Part shown: one piece after another, positions 11,692-20,841 of the stretch
How the letters are laid out: each line of letters begins with the position of its first letter
How positions within the stretch are numbered: the first letter of the stretch is position 1
Assembly (NCBI RefSeq): GCF_000004825.1
Contig: NW_008805104.1
Span: 1-64,000, forward strand
Reading direction: 5' to 3'
DNA: 64,000 nucleotides
From: Heterostelium album PN500
Taxonomy: Eukaryota; Evosea; Eumycetozoa; Acytosteliales; Acytosteliaceae
Translations under genes and position numbers: made by a program
The notes under the pieces: model-generated
Databases searched by the model: none
What the model saw: only the letters and a program-made list of their open reading frames with translations
Told to the model about the DNA's origin: nothing

Positions 11692-11830
11692 TTTTATTGA
11701 CCTTAGATAAAAATAAAGTAAAAAGGAAAAAAAAATAAGTTGAAATTCTATCCTTAATTATATTACCTTTAAACAAAAACAAATTGGGAAATGGAACACA
11801 ATATAAAATGTAGGGAAATCGGTGCTAACA

Positions 11831-12685
11831 TTAGTTAGAAACTCCTAAAAAGTTCGTGATAAGAGATTGTTTATCTTGTTTTTGTCTTTTGGAGATAATC
11901 TTATCCTCATCGTCATCAGGTAACACATTATCTTTTGTTAAATCCTTTCTTTTCAGTGATTCAAATGAATTTATATTATCGTACGTCGACAAACAATTTG
12001 GTATTATTGGATTTAGGAGTGAGTAATGATATTTCTTTGTTGTTTTTGCTTTGTTCCAAGTATCTAACGTTCCACCAGCTTCAGGCTGATCACCTGCTCC
12101 AAAAGTGAATGCTATGATATAATCTGATTTAGATACCTTTGTGTTGCGAGCGTGGAACCCTTTTGATGTTGTATCTAGTGTGGCTTTAGTATCGACTATC
12201 TCTTTAATGGTATCTCTTCCAATTACACTCCCGAATGCTTTGTGATAGGTATTTGACATCTTTCCAGGATTGACTCTCCAATCCTTACTGCCGGAATCGT
12301 AGTATCTGTGTTCACCATCTTGAATCACAATCTTACAAGGAAGATATAATATCAATTTCAAAGTATCATTATCGTAGATCTCACTCTTTTTCAAAAAGAA
12401 ATCAACAGCTACATGATCTAATTAATTTAGAATAATAGAATATATAGTTAGTTAATAGATTTTCTATAAACTAATTAATGATAGCTATTTACCTGCCCAT
12501 GCTGCACCACCACTAACCAGTGTAAGTGATTTTGTATCTTTTTGCTCGCTTTTTTGTTCTTTGTCAAGAAGATTATTGTTGTCGATAAACTGTTCTACAA
12601 TGTAGTGCATATAATTAAAGTGATCTAAAGTCAATTTTTTGGTTTTGTCTCTTCCTGCCGTGCCTATTATTGATAAAGTAACCAT
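11831..12685 (-). CDS. SLOG-fold (DUF2493/YspA-like) protein with PIP-box-like tail
   Basis: Two exons, 12685-12493 and 12417-11831, join in phase (259 residues). The Rossmann-like core carries the marks of the DUF2493/YspA branch of the SLOG superfamily: first strand and loop SIIGTAGRDK (residues 5-14), LVSGGAAWADHVAVDF (56-71, like the GGArGaDxlA motif), strand LKLILYLPC, and HARNTKVSKSDYIIAFTFG with GGTLDT (153-184, like RNxxMxxxADxxiAF with GGT). SLOG proteins bind or process nucleotide-derived ligands, but the ligand here is unknown. After the fold comes an acidic linker, then basic KRQKQDK and QSLITNFL (248-255), which fits the PCNA-interacting PIP pattern QxxIxxF[FL] except for Leu at the last position. 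An ATG 30 bases upstream (12715) is in frame, but MVTLSIIG starts at the fold edge and seems the better start. Single ORF-body, no frameshifts. Confidence 0.7.
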
Positions 12686-12864
12686 TTTTAAATTAAGTAA
12701 CTTCACAAAAAACAAGATTGGTTTTGTTTTTTTGTTTTGTAAAGAACTATAGCCTTGCTAAAAAAATTTTCCAAGAAATTTGAAATTGGCAAAGTATATT
12801 TCTATGTCCTACAATTTTATTTTAATAAATCTGTACAAAATCATTGTATTTTTATTTTTAATTT

Positions 12865-13603
12865 TCAACTCGAATCTTTAGCATTATTGGTTCTCAAAGT
12901 TTCTATATATTTCGAATCTCTACTCTTTGCTATGAAATTGACAAGATCTATATTGTATCCGAAATAATCGTTTTCCAGAGGCTCTGTTCTCTCTTTCCAA
13001 ACATGATTCTTGATTGTTTCTTCACTCGCCTGTTTTCTACGTGTCAATATCTTGTCGAGCTCTGCCTGTCTCTTTGACGACGATGTAATCGAAAGGTTTG
13101 TACAATCTCTAAAGTTTTCTGCTTCAACATCACATTTGAATTCACCGAATCTATATAAATTTCTAATCATTCCAGAAGGTGCTATTTATTTAATTATTGA
13201 TCAGTATAAATATAATAGATGATTTCAAGATAGAAAATATAATAATCTTACAATAACAAGATAAAAATGCTTTTAAGAAAGGTGTACATGATATGCTTGA
13301 AGGCAATTCCGATGGGAACTCTACAGCTTCATCTTTCCAAACATCGTCTTTGCTCACTTCAAAGATGGAACCTGCTTTCTTTGTTGCTGGGTTATCTTTT
13401 TTAAATGCATTCTGTGGTACAAATAACACTTCATCTACACTCGAATACACTTCTATTGTTGAACTATTTTTAAATTTACTATCAATTGTTGTTACTGTAT
13501 TATTTTCAACTTCCAACAACTTTGAATCTATATTATTTTCATTATTATTATTATTAATAGTATCTATTAATATATCTTTATTTTCATTATTTAAATCATT
13601 CAT
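12865..13603 (-). CDS. Emi1/DUF3128 family (C22orf39-like) Cys-motif protein
   Basis: Two exons, 13603-13252 and 13181-12865, join in phase (222 residues). The N-terminal 60 residues are Asn/Glu-rich low complexity. The core has SISCTPFLKAFLSCYSPSGM, then IRNLYRFGEFKCDVEAENFR and DCTNLS, which matches the DUF3128 pattern (C...CYS...YRyGe...C...w..f..C) of yeast Emi1 and human C22orf39. The paired cysteines suggest a CHCH-like fold, often found in mitochondrial intermembrane-space proteins; the yeast member is linked to meiotic induction and respiration. The C-terminus is charged and helical (KRQAELDKILTRRKQASEET). It lies 180 bases upstream of the SLOG gene on the same strand and about 190 bases from the divergent RPAC2 start, so both may share a promoter region. 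Confidence 0.6.
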
Positions 13604-13792
13604 ATTATTATTTATTTTAATCGACTACTTATTACAACACTCACATATTATTATGCATGATCGTTTTTTTTTTGTCAAAAAATTAATTAATTTAAAAAAA
13701 AAAAATTTTTGCTAAAAAAAACGAGTACAGTTTATTTAGATTTAATTAGTTATTTAAAAATCAATTTGTGTATATATATAGAATAAAAGAAA

Positions 13793-14366
13793 ATGGCAGA
13801 TACAGCACCAACTAAAATCGAATCACCAAATGTTATCAATAAAGTAGAAGTTGTAAGTATTATGATTGATTAAAATACTGTTAGACAGACAGACTTTACA
13901 ATCAAGTAATAAGATGTGCAACGCCAACTAATAGACACTCGCTATTTTCAATCGAATTAGATTTCAGATAGACCAGATTGTGCAACTTTTATCTTTGTAG
14001 ATGAAGATCATACACTTGGAAATGCTTTACATTATGTTTTAATGAAAAAGTAAGAATATTCAATCGTTTTGTGCTTCAGCGAGTTATTAACTATTACATT
14101 TATAGTCCAAAAGTTGATTTCTCAGGTTACAGTATTCCACATCCATCAGATAATAAAATGAATTTACGTATACAAACTAAAGGTAAGCTACTTGACCCAT
14201 ATCATAGCATTCTTGATTGATCAACCTTTATTCTAACATGTTATTATCAAATTGAATATCAAATCAAATAGGAAATACAACTGCACAAGACGCAATTATG
14301 AATGGTTTAAGTGATATTAAAGATATTAGTAAACATATTTTAGAAACATTCAATAATGCCATATAA
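13793..14366 (+). CDS. RNA polymerase I/III subunit RPAC2 (AC19)
   Basis: Four exons, 13793-13852, 13961-14049, 14106-14182 and 14272-14366, join in phase and give 106 residues, the normal size of the conserved core. RPAC2 pairs with RPAC1 as the alpha-like assembly dimer of RNA polymerases I and III. The core motif DEDHTLGNALHYVLMKNP, then GYSIPHPSDNKMNLRIQTKG, is close to the human POLR1D and yeast Rpc19 sequences and is diagnostic. The C-terminus ISKHILETFNNAI is the usual last helix. A degraded second copy of its last exon and 3' region lies at about 19250-19345. Confidence 0.95.
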
Positions 14367-14440
14367 TAATAATAATAAAAAGTAAATAAAATAAAAGCTC
14401 AAAAAAAACAACAGAAATAATATTTATACCATATATAATC

Positions 14441-14526
14441 GATTTTATTCATCTTGCTCTGTTTTTGTTCTTTTTCTAGTTGTTATTGTTGTTCTTTAGA
14501 TCTTGTTCCTCTAGACTTTTTACTTG
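14441..14526 (-). pseudogene. Relic of the Tat-SF1 gene 3' end
   Basis: About 85 bases match, with gaps and changes, the Gln/Glu-rich C-terminal end of the Tat-SF1-like gene at 19405-19500: GATTTTATTC, then CTTGCTCTG, TTGTTCTTT, and TTTAGATCTTGTTCCTCTAG against TTTAGATCTTGTTCTTCGAG in the intact gene. It follows the intact RPAC2 gene in the same convergent order as the relic RPAC2 tail and intact Tat-SF1 do further right. So it is one half of a duplicated junction. Confidence 0.75.
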
Positions 14527-15500
14527 TACAAAGTCAACATCTTTTTATATTAAATTACTATTTCTCATTACTAATGCCTCTAGCAATAATATCATTGGAT
14601 AATAGTTGATTGTTCATAATTATGAACTTAATAATCAATAATGATAATAAATGTTTAAATCATATGGTAATCGTAATAGTCGCTATAGATTAGAAGGAAG
14701 GTGACATTATAAAATATATTCATAGTCTCTAGATGATAAGGTAAGGAGAGATGAATAAAGACGACGTCGTGATTATAGGAATTGATAATATTGTCGTAAT
14801 GTATTAATCAGGTCAGTCTGTAGACGAACGCATTGGTGAAGAATCTAATCAAAGTCATATATACTCTGATGCGCAGTTATGTCATAGGCATGATGGCCAT
14901 CCTACCAACCGATTATTCTGATAAAGAATAATAGCTTCAAATGATATAGAAATCGACTATATATAAATAAAAAAGGAGAATAACGTTAGTTATCACATCT
15001 CTTTTTAACTATCTTGGATTATATTAGAAAATATTACAATCTGCAAACTGAAACCTTTTTTTCCTCTGATAGCAGCTTTTTCATAAAAAAATGTCAGACT
15101 TCCTATGTTTTAATGTTAACTGAAACTTCCGGCACTAATTAGTTGAATGATTTAGTATCATTGCTGTATGTAAAAATTAAAAACTTAAAAGTGATACCTT
15201 ACATCAATTATCCAAAATTTAATTCAAATGCTGTTAATTTAAAATAATATTAAATAAAATAAAATAAAATTAAATCATTTATTCATTTGGAGCACACTTT
15301 TTAAAGGAGTGAAACATATATATATTAATTTTGTAAGAATCGTGCCATTTAAACAAAATAATAAAAATAGAATTCTGTCTTTTTTTTTAAAAATTTTTTG
15401 GAATAGAATAATATTTACCCAAAAACAGATACATACTTCAACAATTTATACCATCAAACTTCAATTTGTTTATAGAAGATAACCTATAAATATTCGTTAA
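14527..15500. other. Degenerate spacer with a 16-bp palindrome
   Basis: No intact ORF. GTTCATAATTATGAAC at 14612-14627 is a perfect palindrome. At about 14660-14930 the sequence is more complex than ordinary spacer (for example GACGACGTCGTGATT near 14760) and short frames such as SVDERIGEESNQSHIYSDAQ can be read, but none is long. I see it as decayed sequence of unknown origin. Confidence 0.4.
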
Positions 15501-15685
15501 ATGGGTTCAAATAATTCAAATAGTTTTTCATCTAAATTTTTTAGAAGAAACATATATTTGCAAATATAGATGATGGTATAGAATCTTTTGAAAATTTCAG
15601 TTTTGACAATGTAAATGTGTATTTAAATATTTACAGATCTTTTCCAGATCAATTTGGTACTGAGTCTGGACATCACTCTTTAATT
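15501..15685 (+). pseudogene. Gene fragment with myristoylation-like start
   Basis: ATG at 15501 gives MGSNNSNSFSSKFF, with glycine 2 and serine 6 as in N-myristoylated proteins. After a one-base frame change near 15543 the text continues as HIFANIDDGIESFENFSFDN and SFPDQFGTESGHHSLI. The same words come back on the other strand at about 15949-15995 (SFSDQFGTEDGHHSLI). To the right of 15685 the plus strand is the complement of the minus-strand relic, so the fragment is cut there. Family not recognised. Confidence 0.4.
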
Positions 15686-15995
15686 CCTTGGCATTCTCCA
15701 TCAATGAAGTCAATTATGAATGAGCTCTCCAACCAGATTTTGAGCTTTCTTGGATTGTCTACAGGAATTCCTCCAATTTCTTTCTTTATCGTAGTAACAC
15801 CAACTGTAATAGAGCGAATCAAAAGAGGTGACTTCTTCTGATATCTGTGTACCAATTTCACTTTTTGGTTTTCCTTGTTCACCATAACTAGATGAACCAT
15901 TAGACCAAATGGATGTTGTTGATCGGTAGTTTCATTTGATATCCAATATTAAAGAGTGATGTCCATCCTCGGTACCAAATTGATCTGAAAAAGAT
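15635..15995. repeat. Imperfect inverted repeat (about 47-51 bp arms)
   Basis: Positions 15635-15685 and 15949-15995 are inverted copies with roughly 85-90% identity by eye; both encode DQFGTExGHHSLI. The spacer is about 260 bases and carries coding-like text on the minus strand. The design is the same as the 43-bp pair at 10355-10745, but older or made from two diverged gene copies. Confidence 0.65.
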
Positions 15996-16080
15996 TTCCA
16001 AAATCTCAACGACTACCCACCATGGACCATCGATCTTTTTGCTTTTTACAAAGATATAATATCTTTAATGAATTCATCAA
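15660..16080 (-). pseudogene. Decayed fragment of an unrecognised host gene
   Basis: On the minus strand from about 16080 the readable pieces are SLRFWKSFSDQFGTEDGHHS, then (other frame) ISNETTDQQHPFGLMVHLVM, then an unbroken part with RYQKKSPLLIRSITVGVTTI, KKEIGGIPVDNPRKLKIWLE and SSFIIDFIDGECQGIKE up to a stop near 15673. At least two frame changes or stops interrupt it. The same gene family supplies the plus-strand fragment at 15501-15685. I do not recognise it. A conserved-looking strand-rich domain is likely from the V/I/T pattern. Confidence 0.4.
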
Positions 16081-16179
16081 CTTAAAAAAAAAACAATTAT
16101 TTAAATTTTCTTTCAAATAAAATTAATTTTTTTAGTTTGATTAAATTATTATTTTAAAACTTTTTCATCTTTTTATCTA

Positions 16180-16326
16180 TTATTTGTTTCTCTTTCTCTT
16201 TCTTCTCTTGGAGAGTACGACTTTAGTGAGTTCTTCATCACCATCCGTGAGGATATCGAACATCTTCAAGCACAGCTGACCTTTTCCTTGTTTGAGTGTG
16301 ACTTTGGTAAGAGTAGCGCAAAATTT
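16180..16326 (-). pseudogene. C-terminal gene fragment
   Basis: A minus-strand frame reads CATLTKVTLKQGKGQLCLKM, then FDILTDGDEELTKVVL and a basic tail SKRRKRKRNK before TAA at 16180-16182. Upstream on the same strand lies AT-rich sequence. It looks like the last exon of a lost gene, with a nuclear-localisation-like tail. No start and no family found. Confidence 0.35.
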
Positions 16327-16904
16327 TTTTATTATTTAATTTTGTACATTTAAGTACTTAAATGCCACCTTTAAGAATATTGGTAATAGTTTATTAAAAG
16401 TGATATTGAAACTCCATACTTTTCAGAAACGAATTCTTCATTTCCCCTTGTGGGGAGTTTCTCAGCTAAGAGTTTAAAAAAAAAACCACAAATTAATAAT
16501 TTTAAAATTATTAAAAATTAAAAAAGATATGAGATAAAAAATGTTTTATTAAATTTATATTTTTAAACTATTTTTACTCAAATCATTAAAAGAAAATATC
16601 ATATCTGATCCCTCGTAGAAATACTAATGGATACAAAGTTCCAGATGATAATAAATTAAAAATATTTGAATTAAAAATAAAAAAAATTTCATTTTAAAAA
16701 ATTTCATAATTTTTTTTTTTCTTTGATGTGGTTTGAGTTGTCCCCCATTCAAATGGTTTTAGCACCCAATGTTTTTCAACCCAAATTTAATCATTGTACT
16801 TGCTCAATTTATTTTGAAAACTCAAAAAAAATATATAAACTCTTGAATCATATTTAGATAAAAACCAATAGTTCAGATCAAAAATACCTGAAGTTATATA
16901 GATA

Positions 16905-17866
16905 ATGACAGAACAACAACTTTACTTGAAATCAATAGAACGTGATCCAACCAATTCCCGATCATACCATTACCTTGCATTAACACTCTCAATTGGTGAA
17001 TCAATCATACTTAATGATGGACAATCAATGACAAAACAACAACTATTCTTGAAATCAATAGAATGTGATCCAATCAATTCCAACTCATACTTTAACCTTG
17101 CAAATACACTTTCAAGTGGTGAATCAATCACACTTCATAACGGTCAATCAATGACAAAACAACAATTATACTTGAAATCAATAGAACGTGATCCAACCAA
17201 TTCCCGATCATACATTAACCTTGCAATAACACTTTCAAGTGGTGAATCAATCACACTTCATAACGGTCAATCAATGACAGAACAACAATTATACTTGAAA
17301 TCAATAGAATGTGATCCAATCGATTCCAACTCATACTTTAACCTTGCAACTACACTTTCAAGAGGTGAATCAATCACACTTCATAACGGTCAATCAATGA
17401 CACAACAACAATTATACTTGAAATCAATAGAATGTGATCAGGCCGATTACAGACCATATTATAACCTTGCATTGACACTTTCAATTAGTGAATCAATCAC
17501 ACTTCATAACGGTCAATCAATGACAGAACAACAATTATACTTGAAATCAATAGAATGTGATCCAACCAATTCCCGATCATACCATTACCTTGCAACTACA
17601 CTTTCAAGTGGTGAATCAATCACACTTCATAACGGTCAATCAATGACAAAACAACAATTATATTTGAAATCGATAGTATATGATCCAACCTATTCAAGTT
17701 CATATAATAACCTTGCAAATACACTTTCAGTTGGTGAATCAATCACACTTCATAACGGTCAATCAATGACAAAACAACAATTATACTTGAAATCGATAGA
17801 ATGTGATCCAAAGAATTATAAACCCTATTATAATCTTGGAATGACTTTCAATAATGGTTTGAGAAT
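16905..17866 (+). repeat. 123-bp coding tandem repeat
   Basis: About eight copies of a 123-bp unit in phase with the 41-residue protein repeat. Units 3 to 8 share long identical stretches; changes are concentrated in the helix-facing codons after GATCCAA. Confidence 0.85.
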
Positions 17867-18044
17867 GATAAAACAACAACTATTATTGGAATCATTAAGA
17901 TTAGGTCATCCACTAACATTGGTTTACCGAGAAATTGGATTAACACTTTCGAACAACAAACAAGCAATTACGCTACCAGATGGTGAGCAAATGACAAGGA
18001 GACAGCTACTTAAAAAATCAAGATTACGTATGATTGCCAAGTGA
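16905..18044 (+). CDS. 41-residue TPR-like tandem-repeat protein
   Basis: A single open frame of 379 residues starts at ATG 16905, after an in-frame TAG. It consists of seven full copies of a 41-residue unit plus a shorter eighth, a diverged ninth and a final partial unit. The unit is MTxQQLYLKSIExDPTNSxS, YxNLAxTLSSGESITLHNGQ, S. The segment QLYLKSIERDPTNSRSYxNL looks like a TPR helix pair (YxKAIELDPxNxxAYxNLA), with an added ITLxNGQSMT loop, so a helical solenoid for protein binding is likely. At DNA level the 123-bp units are nearly identical (ATCACACTTCATAACGGTCA recurs in most), so they were multiplied or homogenised recently. It is the only intact gene in the relic-rich interval, and an upstream exon cannot be excluded because TATAG ends just before the ATG. 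Function unknown. Confidence 0.75.
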   Translation: MTEQQLYLKSIERDPTNSRSYHYLALTLSIGESIILNDGQSMTKQQLFLKSIECDPINSNSYFNLANTLSSGESITLHNGQSMTKQQLYLKSIERDPTNSRSYINLAITLSSGESITLHNGQSMTEQQLYLKSIECDPIDSNSYFNLATTLSRGESITLHNGQSMTQQQLYLKSIECDQADYRPYYNLALTLSISESITLHNGQSMTEQQLYLKSIECDPTNSRSYHYLATTLSSGESITLHNGQSMTKQQLYLKSIVYDPTYSSSYNNLANTLSVGESITLHNGQSMTKQQLYLKSIECDPKNYKPYYNLGMTFNNGLRMIKQQLLLESLRLGHPLTLVYREIGLTLSNNKQAITLPDGEQMTRRQLLKKSRLRMIAK

Positions 18045-18231
18045 AATTTTTTTTTTAAATTTTTTTAGTTTAAATTAATTTATTCAATTGAATAAATAAA
18101 TATAAACTTATATTTTTATCCAAAATAGTAAGATATTTTGTTTATATCTCATTTATATTGGATAATAAGATTTTAAAACAAGAGTTTAATAGGTTGATTT
18201 AGATAGTATTAATAAAATATGATGATTAACA

Positions 18232-18339
18232 GATTGTATAGCCGAGAACATTGCTAGATCAGAGAGACTAAATGTTCTATCTAATGAATGTCAAAAAAGT
18301 ATCAATTTTCCAGAAAAAGAAAGTGAGACAGTAAAGTAG
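18232..18339 (+). pseudogene. Short gene fragment
   Basis: After an acceptor-like ATTAACAG the frame DCIAENIARSERLNVLSNEC, then QKSINFPEKESETVK, runs for 35 codons to TAG at 18337-18339. It looks like a last exon, but nothing upstream joins to it except the repeat gene 190 bases to the left, whose own stop is firm. Family not recognised. Confidence 0.3.
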
Positions 18340-18779
18340 AAATCGAGATCGATCTTCTCACCAAGAGGTAGGTATCTTACCCAGAAGAAGATAATGACTT
18401 GGTATTGATGATATTATAAAATTATAACTTTGTTTGGATGAATAAAGGTTGTGAGCGAAATATCATTAAATAATTGATAAAAATCCTATTTTTGATTGGT
18501 AGATGCAATTGTAGAAAAGTTAAAGTCAAATAAACCAAGTGCGTAAAACAAAAAACCGACACAAGAAAAAAACGGTGACAGTGGCGAGTCACCACTTTTT
18601 TTTTTTTTTTTATTTAAAAATTTTAAGAGCCATTTGTCAAGGATCCTGTTGATGCACTCTCTGCTATCCAAGGTAATTCCACGATCATGATCCTCATCGC
18701 ACTGGGAGTCAGCAGCAACACGGGTGTTAGCAGTAATACCAGTGGTGGCAGCAGCACGAGTGGTGGAAGCAACACGTAT

Positions 18780-19130
18780 CGTTGGCTTATTGAGATCCTC
18801 TTAGAGTGGTGTATTTCAATCCTTTCTTTGTAAGTTTGCTGATGAAGGCTGGGCATCTGGCAACTTCTTTGTTTGAACCATTTGGGATTGGAGTAAAGTT
18901 GTTGTGGATCGATGGTGCTTAATATCCAATCTTCATCTTTGGTGGATATCCCAACTTTCTGGTACTCTTGAGGCTAAAGGTGACCCACTTGGTAGTGCCA
19001 TTGATAACGTTTACTTTTGGGACAAATTTCATCTCACATCTCAGAACTTTCCATGCTTCTCGGCAAAGTAATTCAAGTAGATGGCATCGGGGACAGTATT
19101 CTCGAGAAACAATTGTGCCGATTCTTTCTT
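18780..19130 (-). pseudogene. Decayed gene fragment
   Basis: Readable minus-strand pieces in changing frames are FLENTVPDAIYLNYFAEKHG, RCEMKFVPKVNVINGTTKW, VTFSLKSTRKLGYPPKMK, then after a stop HNNFTPIPNGSNKEVARCPA and FISKLTKKGLKYTTLRGS. The base composition is richer in G and C than spacer. At least three breaks. The region 18640-18780 to its left, with GTAATACCAGTGGTGGCAGC-type repeats, may belong to the same relic. Family not recognised. Confidence 0.4.
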
Positions 19131-19249
19131 TTATTTTTTATAATAACTTTTTTCAAATATCCACAATTTTTTTCAACTTTGGACAACATTGAAAATACCA
19201 ACTTTATTTAAGTAAAGGATTGGACCAACATTCTTGAAAGCAAATTGAA

Positions 19250-19345
19250 TAGGAAATATAACTGAACAAGATGGTATAAGTGATAATAAAGATATTAGTA
19301 AATATATTTTAGAAACTTTCCAAATAATGCCATATAATAAAAATA
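19250..19345 (+). pseudogene. Relic of the RPAC2 last exon
   Basis: From TAGGAAATATAACTGAACAA to CCATATAATAAAAATAATAA the sequence follows the RPAC2 last exon and 3' end (14270-14375), with scattered changes, a 12-base loss and a small insertion (CTTTCC against CATTC). It stands directly in front of the intact Tat-SF1 gene's 3' end, just as the intact RPAC2 stands in front of the Tat-SF1 relic. Confidence 0.85.
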
Positions 19346-19404
19346 ATAAAAAACAAAACAATAAAAATAATTAATAATATACACAATACAATATAATATA
19401 GATT

Positions 19405-20841
19405 TTATTCTTCTTGTTCTCGTTCTTGTTGTTGTTGTTGTCGTTCTTGTTCTTCTTTTTCTTGCTGTTGTTCTTTTAGATCTTGTTCTTCGAGATATTT
19501 CTCCCAAACCTTTATACGGAGTTCTTTCTCCTCTTCGGTTTCCTCAACGTGGTAATCGGTAAATCCATCGTACAACTCTGCTTTAAGCTGACGCTGTGCA
19601 AAGAAACGTCCTTCCATTAGAGCGACACACTTCTCTGCACTCTCATAGTCTTTGAACTTTACGATGGCAACACCCTCCGGGTTCCTCTCGAACACGGTCA
19701 CCGTTTGAATCTCACCGCATCGCTGGCAACCCATTTCGATATCCTCTTTCAACTCCTCGTAGAAGTTTGGATTGGTCCAAGACTCCACTGGATCGAACAG
19801 ATTCTTGAGCACGACGACACGACTCTCTGATTCCTCCCATCCATAGTCCATCTGTTTTTTTAGATCCGATCGTTTGTCACCACTTTTACCACCACCACCA
19901 CTGTTGTCACCACCACTACCATTTGATTTTTTCTTTTTCTTATTTACTGAATCACCACTTGATACTATTGATCGTGATTGTATTTGATCGCCTGATGCTA
20001 TCGATAGTTTTATTGTGTAGCCAGGTACAATCTCTGTTTCGTCGTATAGCTGAATTGCCAGGGGGAGTGACTCTTTTCTGGCAAAGGAGATCACTGCCTC
20101 GCCGGAACGTCCACCATCTTCAAGCATAAAAAACTTTATCAGCGGAGTACCATGGTCGTTCTCCTGTATGAATCCAGCCTTTCTGAAATACTGGTATAAA
20201 TCGTTGATCGTAAGTAATCTTGGATCGCGAGGTATATTTGAAACGACCAAATCTACAATATCAAACTTTTCTTCTTCTTGTTTCGATGCTTCACCATCAT
20301 GATCATCGCCATTCTCAACTTTCTTATTATTCTTTCTATCTCTATTATATTTCTTTCCTGTTATTTTACTTTTATCTCTTTTATTATTATTATTATTCTT
20401 ATTACTATTATTACTATTATTTTCATTCTTATTATTAGATTGAACTATATCTGTCTATAATAAAAATAATAGTTATATGTTAGTAACAAAAATATAATTA
20501 ATTAACCGATTGAATTGATGATAATGATCATCATCAATTATACATACATTTTTAATCCATTCATTCTTTGTTTGATCGAATAGATATAATTGATTGTCTT
20601 TGGTTGAATTATATGCCCAAACACCATTATATAGGAATACAGAGTTACTACCATCATCGTCATTACTACTAGTACTATTGCTATTATTAACTTGTGGTTT
20701 TGCAGTAATGGTTGATGTTGTTGTTGTTGTTGATGTTGATGTCGTCGTTGTTGTTGATGTTGTTGTTGTTGGTTTCACCTCTTTAGTACTTCCATCAACT
20801 AGCGAAACATCATTGTTTTCATCTGATTCCTTTGTACTCAT
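19405..20841 (-). CDS. Tat-SF1 / CUS2 homologue (U2 snRNP factor)
   Basis: Two exons, 20841-20548 and 20454-19405, join in phase (447 residues). Tat-SF1/CUS2 proteins help U2 snRNP assembly and bind SF3B1 through a UHM domain. The first 60 residues are Thr/Ser-rich. VFLYNGVWAYNSTKDNQLYL, then FDQTKNEWI, resembles the short aromatic element at the Tat-SF1 N-terminus. The first RRM runs from about residue 150 (LVVSNIPRDPRLLTINDLYQ). The second, a UHM, begins RVVVLKNLFDPVESWTNPNF and has MGCQRCGEIQTVTVFERNP, GVAIVKFKDYESAEKCV and the R-x-F signature in GRFFAQRQLKAELYDG, followed by FTDYHVEE as in human HTATSF1. The tail is a Glu/Gln coiled stretch. It points towards RPAC2-derived sequence on its 3' side and diverges from the KANSL1-like gene about 1 kb away. 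Confidence 0.92.

Noticed and set aside
14660-14930. Possible structured RNA in the relic interval
   Set aside because: The sequence is more complex than spacer, but I could not find a consistent fold, a tRNA-like core or a known dictyostelid small-RNA promoter element.
16905-17866. CRISPR-like array because of regular repeat spacing
   Set aside because: The repeats are in-frame codons of a 41-residue protein unit with no distinct spacers, in a eukaryotic genome.
14527-19249. Mobile element body between the duplicated junctions
   Set aside because: I looked for transposase, reverse transcriptase, integrase or terminal repeats and saw none; only host-like fragments and the repeat gene are readable.
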